Origin: Sphaerochaeta sp032144095 | GTDB lineage: Bacteria > Spirochaetota > Spirochaetia > Sphaerochaetales > Sphaerochaetaceae | Reading direction: 5' to 3' | Assembly: GCF_032144095.1 (NCBI RefSeq) | Contig: NZ_JAVSNJ010000001.1 | Coordinates: 434,001-498,000 of the forward strand | DNA: 64,000 bases | Shown here: positions 1-8,227 of the stretch, in pieces | Layout: every line of letters begins with the position of its first letter | Position numbering within the stretch: the first letter of the stretch is position 1 | Made by a program: the position numbers and the translations under genes | The notes under the pieces: generated by a model | What the model was told of the DNA's origin: nothing | Seen by the model: the letters and a program-made list of their open reading frames with translations, nothing else | Databases searched by the model: none

Positions 1-2
1 TC

Positions 3-1241
3 CTCTATAGGACCAATGCCCAGTCGGTCGCATTCGAGACTACCCTCAAGCGGATGCGCATTCCCTACAAGGTGGTGGGTGCCCTGCAGTTCTACGACCG
101 TGAAGAGGTCAAGGATGCCCTGGCCCTCCTGTTTTTGCTGACCAACAGCAAGGACGAGGTAAATTTCAGGCGCATGGTCAACAAGCCTCCCAGGGGAATC
201 GGCGAAAGTGCGATGGAGACCATCCTCTCCTATTCCCCCCAGGCAGAGGGGGATGTCTTCTCCATGCTGGAACTTGCCATTCGATCGGGCAACCTCTCCT
301 CCAAGGCAAAGAGTGGGGCAACCCAATTTATGGAGATGTACCAGCATGCAAACCGCATGGTCGACAGCGAAGAGCTGGTTGACTGTGTGAACTTCCTCAT
401 CAGGGATTCCGGCCTGCTTGGCCACTACCAGAAGATCGACAACCAGAACAGTACCGGTAAGGTCGACAACCTTGAGGCACTGGTCAACGCTTTGGCCTCC
501 TACGACTCGTCCCGTGACGGCCTGTTGCTCTTCCTGGAGCAGCTCTGCCTCGACCCGACCACCCTTGGGAAGGAAGATCCCCGGGACAAGGCAGGGGTTA
601 CCCTCATTACGATGCACAACACCAAGGGCCTTGAGTTTGACCGGGTGTTCATAGCCGGCCTTGAGGAGGAGCTTTTCCCAGGTCGGGCAAAGGAGAGTGA
701 CGATGACATCGAGGAAGAGCGAAGAATCTTCTATGTCGCAGTTACCCGGGCAAGGAAGGAGCTCTACATGCTCTGTGCAAAAGCCAGGAAGATCTGGGGA
801 AAGACCAGTTTCCAGCATCCCAGCCGGTTCATCGATGAGATAGCCTCCTCACAGATAGCGGTGCAAGGAATCCGTCCAGGTACCCTTGATGCCCTTGGAG
901 AAGGGGGAGCCTATCGTGGACTCGGTAGCCTTGGCGAGAAACGGACCCATGCAACCAAGGAACGAAGCGATGGCTGGGGTAACTCAGGCGGGGCACTCAT
1001 CCAGCAGGGGTTTGGCGCAAAGGCCAAGAGCTTCACCATGGCTGCCAACCATTCCGAGAAGGAGGGGGAGAGCCTCTATCCACTCGGGCAGAAGGTCTAC
1101 AGCGACCAGTATGGGGAGGGTGAGGTGGTAAGCCTGAAGACCAGTGGGGACCGGGAGGTCATTGACGTCTGTTTTGTGGGGGGGAGAAAAGCCACCTTTA
1201 TCAGCAAATTTGCCCAGCTTGAGAAAATTGGAGGTGAATGA
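3..1241 (+). CDS. UvrD/PcrA-type superfamily 1 DNA helicase, 3' part only
   Basis: An ATP-driven 3'-5' helicase that unwinds DNA in repair and in clearing stalled complexes. The reading frame is open from base 3, so the start and the Walker A half lie outside the window; 412 C-terminal residues are present. Visible SF1 motifs are LYRTNAQS at the very beginning, the GALQFYDREEVKD stretch, motif V (TMHNTKGLEFDRVFIAGLEE) and motif VI (EEERRIFYVAVTRARKELY). The last 55 residues (YPLGQKVYSDQYGEGEVV onward) resemble the Tudor-like tail of PcrA, which contacts RNA polymerase in Bacillus. The stop lies 1 bp before the next ATG, so the two genes are probably cotranscribed. Family certain; PcrA rather than UvrD/Rep is a judgement from the tail. 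Confidence 0.93.
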   Translation, partial: LYRTNAQSVAFETTLKRMRIPYKVVGALQFYDREEVKDALALLFLLTNSKDEVNFRRMVNKPPRGIGESAMETILSYSPQAEGDVFSMLELAIRSGNLSSKAKSGATQFMEMYQHANRMVDSEELVDCVNFLIRDSGLLGHYQKIDNQNSTGKVDNLEALVNALASYDSSRDGLLLFLEQLCLDPTTLGKEDPRDKAGVTLITMHNTKGLEFDRVFIAGLEEELFPGRAKESDDDIEEERRIFYVAVTRARKELYMLCAKARKIWGKTSFQHPSRFIDEIASSQIAVQGIRPGTLDALGEGGAYRGLGSLGEKRTHATKERSDGWGNSGGALIQQGFGAKAKSFTMAANHSEKEGESLYPLGQKVYSDQYGEGEVVSLKTSGDREVIDVCFVGGRKATFISKFAQLEKIGGE

Positions 1242-1242
1242 T

Positions 1243-2082
1243 ATGCATGCTGGTGTGAAAGATACTAGACATGTTGCGTCCGAAAGATATACAATGCCTA
1301 TCGTTGTCCGCGCACGGTCGTTCTACTTGTATGATCGATACGGCGTGAGATATCTCGATTTTTTCCAAAACCATGGCAGAGCCCTCCTTGGTCATCGTCC
1401 CGATATGCTGCAGCGTTCCATAAAGTCCACTGTGAGCCGGGGTCTGATCAGCGAATACCCTTCGGTATTTGAGGGAAGGCTCGAAAAACTACTGGCTAAA
1501 CTGTTTCCTGGCTACTCGGATTTTCGGCTCTATGCTGATGCCCAGGTTGCCCGACAGGTGGCTATGATGGTGTCGCAAGATCCAATCTACGACCCAGCAT
1601 GTTCACCTCCAACAGATCGTTGCCTAGTGTCCTATTGGCGTCCGTACCTAGAGGTCGGCGGGGCAGACTCCGTGTTGCTCTTCCCTATCCTACCTTTCCC
1701 AGGGAGTTTCATACCTCAGGTCGTATGCGTAAAGGATCCAACACTAGCAGCAGATTTGCCGCCTTCGGACTGTGTTTCACCGTTGCTTCTTGATTTGCTC
1801 ATCAAGAGTGTTTCGGCCCTGATGCACAACCTCCAGTCGGATGAAGCAGTTGCCAAGCGCAAGGACAATCCCCTTGAGGGTTTGTTTGAGACGCGAGGTC
1901 CGTACGGAATGACGCACCTCCCGCCTTCGCGCTACAGGGAGTTCGCCCAAGAGGCCTTGAGCCTTAAGGTGGTCCTCCCTCCTTCAGCGGATATACCGCT
2001 TATCACCCCCGGAGAGTACTCCAAGGGAGATATAGCCCTATTCCTGAAGTTGGCAGAGCAGTTTGTAACAACCAATGGATAG
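1243..2082 (+). CDS. class III aminotransferase-like protein, probable pseudoenzyme
   Basis: 279 residues. The start ATG at 1243 follows GGAGGTG with 6 bp spacing. The N-terminus (YLYDRYGVRYLDFFQNHG, then ALLGHRPDML) matches the opening of class III, GSA-type aminotransferases, where a similar stretch frames the PLP site, and a degenerate FRLYADAQVARQVAMM sits where those enzymes have SGTEA...A. The remainder does not show the D-E-V...GxxR region or the PLP lysine, and the protein is about 150 residues shorter than active members. The end (KGDIALFLKLAEQF) looks like a normal C-terminus, so this may be a stable shortened paralogue rather than a broken gene. Function unknown. Confidence 0.6.
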   Translation: MHAGVKDTRHVASERYTMPIVVRARSFYLYDRYGVRYLDFFQNHGRALLGHRPDMLQRSIKSTVSRGLISEYPSVFEGRLEKLLAKLFPGYSDFRLYADAQVARQVAMMVSQDPIYDPACSPPTDRCLVSYWRPYLEVGGADSVLLFPILPFPGSFIPQVVCVKDPTLAADLPPSDCVSPLLLDLLIKSVSALMHNLQSDEAVAKRKDNPLEGLFETRGPYGMTHLPPSRYREFAQEALSLKVVLPPSADIPLITPGEYSKGDIALFLKLAEQFVTTNG

Positions 2083-2118
2083 ACAGATGGCGGCATGGCT
2101 AGTTGCTGCACGGACTGC

Positions 2119-2212
2119 TTGACAGCATTCTGTGCGTATGGAATTATGTCTTTTGCTGTCCATAAACCAAAACACTACGTAAGGCTGATGCCTTGCAGAA
2201 CAGGATGAATAG
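2119..2212 (+). promoter_or_regulatory. rplM leader: candidate -35 and a hairpin before the start
   Basis: A perfect TTGACA stands at 2119-2124, but the -10 is weak (AATTAT at 2142 with 17 bp spacing, or TATGTC at 2145 with 20 bp). A hairpin GTAAGGC-TGAT-GCCTTGC (2179-2196, one G:T pair) lies directly before the weak ribosome site AGGATG of rplM. L13 is known to repress its own mRNA in several bacteria, so this may be an autogenous leader; that is inference. Confidence 0.4.
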
Positions 2213-2641
2213 ATGAAAACTATTTTTGTGAAACCGCTGACAGTTCAGAAGAAATGGTATCTGATAGATGCAGAGGGAAAGGAGCTCGGCAGAGTAGCTG
2301 TTGCCGCAGCACGCATCCTCCGCGGGAAGAACAAGCCCGAGTACGTTCCTCACCAGGATATGGGTGACTTTGTGATTATCATCAATGCTGAGAAGGCTGC
2401 CCTCACCGGCAACAAGTACCAGGACAAGATGTACTATCACCACTCCAACTTCCCAGGTGGCCTTAAGCAGACCAGCTATGCAGATATGATCAAGCGCAAA
2501 CCAGTGTTCCCCATGGAACATGCCGTCAAGGGAATGCTTCCCCGCGGGCCGCTCGGTCGCAAGTTGTTCACCAACATGAGAGTGTATGCCGGTGCAAACC
2601 ACCAGCAGACTGCTCAACAGCCAATTACGGTTGAAATTTAA
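2213..2641 (+). CDS. rplM: 50S ribosomal protein L13
   Basis: 142 residues, the normal length of L13, an early-assembly protein of the large ribosomal subunit that binds 23S rRNA. Recognisable stretches are WYLIDAEGKELGRVAVAAA near the start, LRGKNKPEYVPHQDMGDFV, and the C-terminal block AVKGMLPRGPLGRKLF followed by RVYAG. The gene is paired with rpsI 14 bp downstream, the arrangement conserved across bacteria. The ribosome site is weak (AGGATG, 7 bp from ATG), which fits a leader-controlled gene. Confidence 0.98.
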   Translation: MKTIFVKPLTVQKKWYLIDAEGKELGRVAVAAARILRGKNKPEYVPHQDMGDFVIIINAEKAALTGNKYQDKMYYHHSNFPGGLKQTSYADMIKRKPVFPMEHAVKGMLPRGPLGRKLFTNMRVYAGANHQQTAQQPITVEI

Positions 2642-2655
2642 GGTAGGAGCGGAAT

Positions 2656-3072
2656 ATGGCAAAGAAAAAAGAAGATAAGAAAGTTGTTGATCTTGGTCAT
2701 GGCGTTGGACGCAGAAAGACCGCCATCGCCCGTGTCTACCTCAGAGAAGGTGATGGCAAGATCGTAATTAACGGTAGAGATGTCGATTCATACTTCGGGA
2801 ACCCGATGTTGACCTTCATCGTCAAGCAGCCTCTGGTGGCTACTGATACTGTTACCAAGTACGACATGCTGATCAACGTTGTTGGTGGTGGCCCATCCGG
2901 CCAGGCTGGTGCTTGCCGTCATGGTATCTCCAGAGCCCTGGTTGCCCATGATGAAGCCTATCGCCCAGTACTGCATACCAGTGGATTCATGACTCGTGAC
3001 TCCCGCATGGTTGAACGCAAGAAGTATGGCCAGCCCGGTGCTCGCCGCAAGTTCCAGTTCTCCAAGCGTTAG
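2656..3072 (+). CDS. rpsI: 30S ribosomal protein S9
   Basis: 138 residues. S9 sits in the head of the small subunit and its C-terminal arginine reaches the P-site tRNA. The GRRKTAIARVYL block, GGGPSGQAGACRHGISRAL, the TRDSRMVERKKYGQPGARRK block and the terminal QFSKR are all present, ending in the functionally important Lys-Arg. A short lysine-rich N-terminal extension (MAKKKEDKKV) precedes the core. The ribosome site GTAGGAGCGGA stands before ATG. Tandem hairpins just after the stop (3109-3150) probably end most rplM-rpsI transcripts. Confidence 0.98.
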   Translation: MAKKKEDKKVVDLGHGVGRRKTAIARVYLREGDGKIVINGRDVDSYFGNPMLTFIVKQPLVATDTVTKYDMLINVVGGGPSGQAGACRHGISRALVAHDEAYRPVLHTSGFMTRDSRMVERKKYGQPGARRKFQFSKR

Positions 3073-3075
3073 ACT

Positions 3076-3672
3076 GTGTCTGCTACTATCGAGAGGAAGG
3101 CCTCCGGAGAAGGATATTTTATCCTTCAAGAGGGGCTTTCCCCTTTTTTTATCACCACACACCTATTTCTTTCCAGCCATCTGGAAGTTGGCCAGAAGAT
3201 CTCAGACGAGATGGCCGACTCTCTGCGTGATGAACAGCAATCCCTCAATTGCCGTGAACAGGCCTTGGCCTATCTGGCCAGAAGGGAACATACCGGCCTT
3301 GAGCTTAGGCAGAAACTGCTGAAGAAAAACTATGCAGAACGACAGATCACCCAAACACTCGACCTTCTGTCCCAACAGAACCTGCTCAGCGAATACCGGT
3401 TCGCCCAATCGTACATTCTCAGCAGACAGAGGAAGAATCCTGAAGGGAAGGTCCTCCTGCGCCAGAGGCTCCTTGCAAAAGGGGTGAACCGTGAGGATGC
3501 CGAGCGTGCCCTCCAGGAAGCCTTCACCGAAGAGCTCCTCATTGAGGCTGTGGGGAAGGCATATGAGGTGGCCCTACGCAAGGATGATGCTGAAGTGGCC
3601 AGACAGAAACTGCAGAAACGGGGCTTTACCCTCTCGGAGATTCGGTTTGCCTTGGAAAGGATGGACGAGTAG
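3076..3672 (+). CDS. recX: RecX family regulatory protein
   Basis: 198 residues. RecX binds RecA filaments and limits recombinase activity. The start is a GTG 3 bp after rpsI with no ribosome site; I keep it because the N-terminal GYFILQEG...LEVGQKISDEM stretch matches the beta-strand opening of RecX. The triple-helical repeats follow (REQALAYLARREHTGLELRQKL; LLSQQNLLSEYRFAQSYI; GVNREDAERALQ...KLQKRGF). An alternative start is ATG 3211, which would drop the opening strands. The rpsI terminator hairpins lie inside codons 12-25, so expression may depend on read-through. There is no recA in the window. Confidence 0.8.
   Translation: MSATIERKASGEGYFILQEGLSPFFITTHLFLSSHLEVGQKISDEMADSLRDEQQSLNCREQALAYLARREHTGLELRQKLLKKNYAERQITQTLDLLSQQNLLSEYRFAQSYILSRQRKNPEGKVLLRQRLLAKGVNREDAERALQEAFTEELLIEAVGKAYEVALRKDDAEVARQKLQKRGFTLSEIRFALERMDE
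3109..3150 (+). terminator. tandem hairpins with T-tract after rpsI, inside the 5' end of recX
   Basis: A perfect 8-bp stem GAAGGATA/TATCCTTC with a 3-nt loop (3109-3127) is followed at once by AAGAGGGG-CTTT-CCCCTTTT (3128-3147), which runs into a T-tract to 3150. The second hairpin has the form of an intrinsic terminator. Confidence 0.7.
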
Positions 3673-3710
3673 CCCTATCCTGGCTACACTGATTCCTACA
3701 TGGGGGAGCA

Positions 3711-4379
3711 ATGCAGATGAAGAAGGCCAAAACGATTACGATGCTTATGGTGTTGGTCATGTCCCTTGGGTTTGTGACCCCCCTCTTTGCAACCAACTGG
3801 CTCGATAGCCAGGCTATCTTTCCCTATGACAAGAACCTCTCCCTTGCCAGTGATATCACCTCAGCCTTGACGGCAATCTCCCCGGCAGCCTTTGCCTTTG
3901 CCGCTCCTGCCTCCGACTGGGTAGGGATAGGCCTGACCTACGCCCCTACCTATCTTGCTTCCTATGGGATGAGGACCCTGCTCAAGGGTTCCATAACCCG
4001 GGAGAGGCCATACCAGCTTCCAGGAAACGATACTCTCCAACCTGAGGATACCACGGACTTCGGCCATTCATTCCCTTCCGGCCATACCTTGCTGGCCTTC
4101 AGTTCAGCTGCCTATACCCAGACGGTCTTCTCCCTCTACTATCCCGACTCCCCCTACAAGGGCGTGGTTACGGCAACCACCTGGGCTTTGGCTGCAACCA
4201 CTGCAGTTCTGCGGGTGGCTAGTGGCAACCACTTTATCACCGATGTCCTGGCAGGAGCCGCAATAGGCTCGGTCATGGGCTTTTCCGGCCCCTATCTCTC
4301 CCATTTGCTGTTCAAGGACAAGGAGGGTTCTCCCACCCTTTTCATCGGCCCTACGGTGGGTATGCAGATACGCCTGTAG
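3711..4379 (+). CDS. PAP2-family phosphatase, exported or membrane-bound
   Basis: 222 residues with an N-terminal signal or anchor (KTITMLMVLVMSLGFVTPLFA). The three acid-phosphatase motifs are complete: K-x6-RP (KGSITRERPY), the PSGH motif (SFPSGHTLLAFS) and SRxxxxxH-D in the form ASGNHFITDVLAG. PAP2 enzymes remove phosphate from phosphatidic acid, undecaprenyl pyrophosphate or lipid A; the sequence does not say which. A GGGGGAG ribosome site lies just before ATG 3711; ATG 3717 is possible too. The gene is convergent with the DUF2202 gene and shares a two-way hairpin with it. Confidence 0.88.
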   Translation: MQMKKAKTITMLMVLVMSLGFVTPLFATNWLDSQAIFPYDKNLSLASDITSALTAISPAAFAFAAPASDWVGIGLTYAPTYLASYGMRTLLKGSITRERPYQLPGNDTLQPEDTTDFGHSFPSGHTLLAFSSAAYTQTVFSLYYPDSPYKGVVTATTWALAATTAVLRVASGNHFITDVLAGAAIGSVMGFSGPYLSHLLFKDKEGSPTLFIGPTVGMQIRL

Positions 4380-4411
4380 CCAGATAGTTCCGGTACAAGG
4401 GACAAATAGGG

Positions 4412-4435
4412 AGGGGCTGCCAGTAGGCAGCCCCT
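4412..4435. terminator. two-way hairpin between convergent genes
   Basis: AGGGGCTGCC-AGTA-GGCAGCCCCT is a perfect 10-bp stem with a 4-nt loop between the PAP2 gene (+) and the DUF2202 gene (-). It has no clear T-tract on either side. Confidence 0.55.
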
Positions 4436-4451
4436 ATCCATGTCCTCTCTC

Positions 4452-5072
4452 TTACCGGTACAGGATGGAATCCAACCGCTCTTGTGAAATATAGTTCGGA
4501 CTATAGGCAATCCTGTACCTGGCAAGCTGTCTAGAGAACGAACGCATGTGGTTTTCTGACCCTCTCAAGAGATTTGTATAGACGGCTATGGCCCCTGGGT
4601 CAGTGGTCTGGGAAAGATAGGTTTCCAGATCATGGATGTCTAGATCCTCAATGATGGAGCCGACGATAAGTCCATCCTGGGGGGATCTTGATCCTTGTGC
4701 TACCAATGAGGTATAGAGCGAGGCCAGGTCGGTATTTTGGAACTCACCAGGTTTAGCACCAATGGCCGGGTCCACGAGTTGGTTGGCTTCGATCAGGAGA
4801 GCGATGGCGTCCATGTGCATCTGCTCACTTCTTGCAATATTGGAGAAAGTCCTGATCCCCCATATCTCATACAGGGCAAGATAGACATCGCGGGCGAGTT
4901 TCTCCTCTTCCCTCATGTAGAGGATTCCTGCAGAATCGGAAGGGAGGCCAAGGGTTGGCTCCACAGCCGCTGGAAGATTCTGCACTTCACTGATGGGCTC
5001 TGCACCCAGAATTCCTAAAGCACCCATGCCCAGTACGGCGACGAGCAATACAATTTTTTGAAACGTTTTCAT
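4452..5072 (-). CDS. DUF2202 (ferritin-like) secreted protein
   Basis: 206 residues with a clear signal peptide (KIVLLVAVLGMGALGILGA). The mature part holds the DUF2202 signature: YMREEEKLARDVYLALYEIW, FSNIARSEQMHMDAIALLI, IIEDLDIHDLE and LLRGSENHMRSF. The repeated Glu and Glu/His pairs are those of a ferritin-like four-helix bundle that could bind a di-metal centre; the biochemical role of the family is not established. The gene stands alone, with an AGGGA ribosome site. Family call secure, function unknown. Confidence 0.88.
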   Translation of the reverse strand: MKTFQKIVLLVAVLGMGALGILGAEPISEVQNLPAAVEPTLGLPSDSAGILYMREEEKLARDVYLALYEIWGIRTFSNIARSEQMHMDAIALLIEANQLVDPAIGAKPGEFQNTDLASLYTSLVAQGSRSPQDGLIVGSIIEDLDIHDLETYLSQTTDPGAIAVYTNLLRGSENHMRSFSRQLARYRIAYSPNYISQERLDSILYR

Positions 5073-5598
5073 GATCTGTCCCTTTGCTATGGCCAGCCTG
5101 GCTAGCCGTGCATTCTGTTCGATATGGTCACTTGACCAATCCCTGCCAACGCCTTGAGCTGGCAGGCTCTATGGCCCAAGCATAGTGGGCTACCATGGAA
5201 TGGGCCTGGTCGTAGGATAAAGATTGGGTAAAGTTGCTGGTTTCCGAACAAAGGAAATACACACAATGCAACAGGAAAGAGGAGCATCACCCTTGTAGCC
5301 ATTCTCTTGTGATAAAAAATTGCTTTTGGACTGGTTGGGTAACATTGGCCCAGTATCCATACAAAATTGTCATCCCGCCTATCTGGCATGCTCGGATAGG
5401 GGAGTGTGCTTCCTTGGGTGGATGCATTCCTTTTCTGTGACAACTTCTTTTTCCTCCATCGAAATCAGCCTACCCGTGCTGATGTTCCCTTGCATCCTCA
5501 ATACCCTCTTTGCCGTTAGCCAAGGGGGATTCAATGGCTACAATTGCTCCCAAAGGAGGGTTGGTAGAAAATCCTCATCCTCAATGTTTTTTTGTTGT
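5073..5598. other. gene-free stretch with no convincing feature
   Basis: About 525 bp between the DUF2202 gene and the winged-helix gene. Open frames here (for example minus strand 5102-5443, 113 codons) show no recognisable domain. Base composition shifts toward AT in the last 150 bp, at the entry to the AT-rich island. Confidence 0.5.
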
Positions 5599-5657
5599 AA
5601 GTTTCATTATATTTGACAAGTTTCATTACCTATGGTACTTTACAACTAGTATGAAAC
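5599..5657 (+). promoter_or_regulatory. promoter with three GTTTCAT sites, probably leaderless
   Basis: TTGACA (5613-5618), 17 bp, TACTTT (5636-5641). The expected first transcribed base is 1-3 nt before ATG 5651. AAGTTTCATTA occurs at 5599-5609 and again at 5618-5628 (19 bp apart), and its inverse ATGAAAC covers the start codon (5651-5657). A further copy, AGTTTCATTAC, is inside the gene at 5798-5808. The layout suggests an operator for autoregulation by the gene product. Confidence 0.6.
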
Positions 5658-6628
5658 AAAAAAATGCAAAAATGGTGCAATACTTGAAATCTCTTTTTGG
5701 CAAGGATGTAAAAGTCCGAGACTATACATTTCCAGGCAATATTCCACTATATTTAGAAGAGGGATATCGTTTCCAAACGGCAAGCATACAGGGTAATAGT
5801 TTCATTACAATGGAACCAACAACAAACGGGTATAGGTTGCCTACACTGGTCAAGCATCTTGCCAAAACTTCTCAGCTATCAGGTCTTAGCTCTGCTTTAG
5901 TCGTTCCATCTCTTCGCTCAAACCAACGCAGCGCTCTGCTATCGCAAAAGGTTCCTTTTGTGGTGCCAGATGCGCAATTATACCTCCCATTCGTAGGGTG
6001 TGCATTCACTGAAAAGAAATCGAACATGCTAAGGTTACCAGAAGCTATGGCACCGGGAACTCAACTTGTTTTTCTCTATCTTTACTATAGAAAATCCAGT
6101 TATGCAGTAACTGCCTCGGAGCTGGCAATGGAGCTGAAGCTCTCAAAGGCAACGATTACAAGAGCTATCAGTGCTCTTGAGCAACTTGAGCTGCTATCAA
6201 TCAGGGTAGAAGGTACTAAAAAGCTACTTACCCTATCCATTGCATCAAAGCGTGAGCTTTTAGAGGCTGCAAAGCCTTATTTGCAATCGCCAGCACATAA
6301 AACAATCTATCTTTCAAAAGAACCACAAAAGGCGCTTCTTGGAGGTCTCTTGGCTTTGAGCAGTCAGACTATGCTGTCAGCAACGCAAAAGGACGGCTGG
6401 TATGTTGTATCGATGAGCCAGGCAAGGGAGCTAGAGTCTGATGAGATTAGCGAAATGGATTTCCTTGACTTTGGTGGCTTTCCTATTGAGATCTGGAGAT
6501 ATGATCCAGCATTACTTTCAAGTGGTAAGACTGTTGATGATATATCTTTGATTTTGAGTTTCACCCAAGAGTTAGACGAAAGAACTGAACAGGCACTACA
6601 GGTAGTGAAGGAGAAAGTTGCATGGTAA
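5651..6628 (+). CDS. winged-helix (MarR-like) DNA-binding protein, AT-rich, unknown role
   Basis: 325 residues from ATG 5651. I chose this start because the predicted promoter ends just before it and no ribosome site exists upstream. The central part is a winged helix: ASELAMELKLSKATITRAIS as helix-turn-helix, then LEQLELLSIRVEGTKKLLTL as the wing. The first 130 residues contain PFVVPDAQLYLPFVGC, a pattern I associate with unassigned regulators of this size in Firmicutes and Actinobacteria. The last 120 residues are unrecognised. The DNA is clearly more AT-rich than its neighbours and the gene stands alone, which points to transfer. A role in defence or toxin control is possible but not shown. 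Confidence 0.7.
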   Translation: MKQKNAKMVQYLKSLFGKDVKVRDYTFPGNIPLYLEEGYRFQTASIQGNSFITMEPTTNGYRLPTLVKHLAKTSQLSGLSSALVVPSLRSNQRSALLSQKVPFVVPDAQLYLPFVGCAFTEKKSNMLRLPEAMAPGTQLVFLYLYYRKSSYAVTASELAMELKLSKATITRAISALEQLELLSIRVEGTKKLLTLSIASKRELLEAAKPYLQSPAHKTIYLSKEPQKALLGGLLALSSQTMLSATQKDGWYVVSMSQARELESDEISEMDFLDFGGFPIEIWRYDPALLSSGKTVDDISLILSFTQELDERTEQALQVVKEKVAW

Positions 6629-6700
6629 TAGAGATTGGGTACCATCCTTACTCTCCCTCCATGGTGGCTGTACGGGATGAAATCTAGGGAGGGCAAGGAA

Positions 6701-6722
6701 CAGGCTCCCTTTCGGGAGCCTG
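6701..6722. terminator. two-way hairpin
   Basis: CAGGCTCCC-TTTC-GGGAGCCTG forms a perfect 9-bp stem between the winged-helix gene (+) and trpB (-). No T-tract follows, so termination is likely but not certain. Confidence 0.5.
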
Positions 6723-6764
6723 CATATCCATGATGGAATATCGGATTTTACGCTATTTGCACGC

Positions 6765-8048
6765 TCATTTGCTTTTGATGTGGCTCAGGAACTCGTCAAA
6801 TCCTGTTGCCTGTTCTTCTGGCTCATAATCCACAAGAGGGTAGTTCTCCATCACAAAGTCGATGTCCTTGTCACCACGGCCTGAGAGATTGACCAGGATC
6901 TTGCTCTCCTTTGGCATGGTTTGGGCCAGCTTGATCGCATAGGCGACAGCGTGTGAGGACTCCAGGGCCGGGATGATGCCCTCCATGCGGCTCAGCCCAT
7001 AGAAGGCTTCGACAGCCTCACGGTCGGTGGCGCTCTGGTAGTCGACCCGTCCGATGGTCTTCAGAAAGCTGTGCTGTGGTCCTACCCCGGGGTAGTCCAA
7101 GCCGCTGGCGATGGAGTAGACGGGAAGGGCTTCACCCTTCTCATCCTGCAGGAGGTAGCTCTTGAACCCATGGAGGATACCGACGCTGCCCTTGGTAAGG
7201 GTTGCCGCATGGAAGGGGGTATCGAGGCCCTTTCCGGCAGGTTCGACACCGTAGAGCTTTACCTGCTTGTCATCAAGGAAGGCACTGAAGATGCCCATGG
7301 CATTGGAACCACCACCTACACAGGCGACGATGGCATCAGGGAGGGTTCCAGTCATCTCCTTGAACTGTTTCTTGGCCTCAACACCAACGATGGACTGGAA
7401 ATCACGGACCATCATGGGGAAGGGGTGGGGACCGACTACGGAGCCAATGCAGTAGATCTGGTCGATGGGGTCTTCCAGGTAGGCTTCGAAGGCAGCATCC
7501 ACTGCATCCTTGAGTGTCTGTGTCCCACGCGTCACCTCAACGACCCTGGCACCCAGGACCTTCATCCGGCTTACGTTCGGGGCCTCTTTCTTGATGTCGA
7601 CCGCTCCCATGTAGATGTCACATTCAAGTCCCAGTAGTGCTGCTGCAGTGGCAAGGGCCACCCCATGCTGGCCTGCACCGGTCTCTGCAATTACCTTTTT
7701 CTTTCCCATCTTCTTGGCAAGGAGCACCTCTCCGATACAGTGGTTGATCTTATGGGCCCCGGTATGGTTCAGGTCCTCTCTCTTGAGGTAGATCTGTGCC
7801 CCTCCTACGCTCTCGGTAAGGCGTTTGGCAAAGTAGACAGGGGAAGGTCGTCCAATGTAGTGTATCTGCAGGTAGCTCAATTCCTCGAGGAATGCAGGGT
7901 CAGTTACGATCTCTTCATACGCCTTGGTGACGTCATCCATTACCTTCTGGAGCTGTGGGGGGATGAACGAACCTCCGAACTCTCCGAAGTTGCCATCCTT
8001 GTCAGGAAGATTGGTAGTGTTGATCTCTTTGGTAATTGCGTTTTGCAT
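6765..8048 (-). CDS. trpB: tryptophan synthase beta chain, solitary
   Basis: 427 residues. TrpB is a PLP enzyme that condenses indole with L-serine to give L-tryptophan. The PLP lysine is in HTGAHKINHC, the phosphate loop is GGGSNAMG, and AETGAGQHGVALATAAALLG and LDYPGVGPQHS are typical. The opening FGEFGGSFIPPQL is a slight variant of the usual FGGRYVPE. No trpA or other trp gene is adjacent, so the protein may act on scavenged or microbially produced indole, or its partner is elsewhere. AAGGAGCC before ATG is the ribosome site. A minus-strand promoter is plausible: TTGACA at 8100-8095, 18 bp, TAACAT at 8076-8071. Confidence 0.96.
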   Translation of the reverse strand: MQNAITKEINTTNLPDKDGNFGEFGGSFIPPQLQKVMDDVTKAYEEIVTDPAFLEELSYLQIHYIGRPSPVYFAKRLTESVGGAQIYLKREDLNHTGAHKINHCIGEVLLAKKMGKKKVIAETGAGQHGVALATAAALLGLECDIYMGAVDIKKEAPNVSRMKVLGARVVEVTRGTQTLKDAVDAAFEAYLEDPIDQIYCIGSVVGPHPFPMMVRDFQSIVGVEAKKQFKEMTGTLPDAIVACVGGGSNAMGIFSAFLDDKQVKLYGVEPAGKGLDTPFHAATLTKGSVGILHGFKSYLLQDEKGEALPVYSIASGLDYPGVGPQHSFLKTIGRVDYQSATDREAVEAFYGLSRMEGIIPALESSHAVAYAIKLAQTMPKESKILVNLSGRGDKDIDFVMENYPLVDYEPEEQATGFDEFLSHIKSK

Positions 8049-8163
8049 GATAGGCTCCTTATGGTTGGCTATGTTACTGTATATAGAAACACTATGTCAA
8101 GCAAAACCTCATAAAATTATATATTTTTTTTTCTGGTTGTGTAGCTTTTTATATTGTAAGATT

Positions 8164-8204
8164 TTAAAAAACAGGAGCCTGCAATGGTCTCCCATAGCAG
8201 GCTC
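8164..8204 (-). terminator. intrinsic terminator of trxA
   Basis: Read on the minus strand: GAGCCTGC, a 14-nt loop, GCAGGCTC (8204 to 8175), then CCTG and a run of six T. This is a standard rho-independent terminator just after trxA. Confidence 0.75.
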
Positions 8205-8227
8205 TTTGCACTTGATCGTTGGACAGA

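Noticed and set aside
5102..5443. 113-codon minus-strand frame in the gene-free stretch
   Set aside because: No ribosome site, no recognisable domain and irregular composition.
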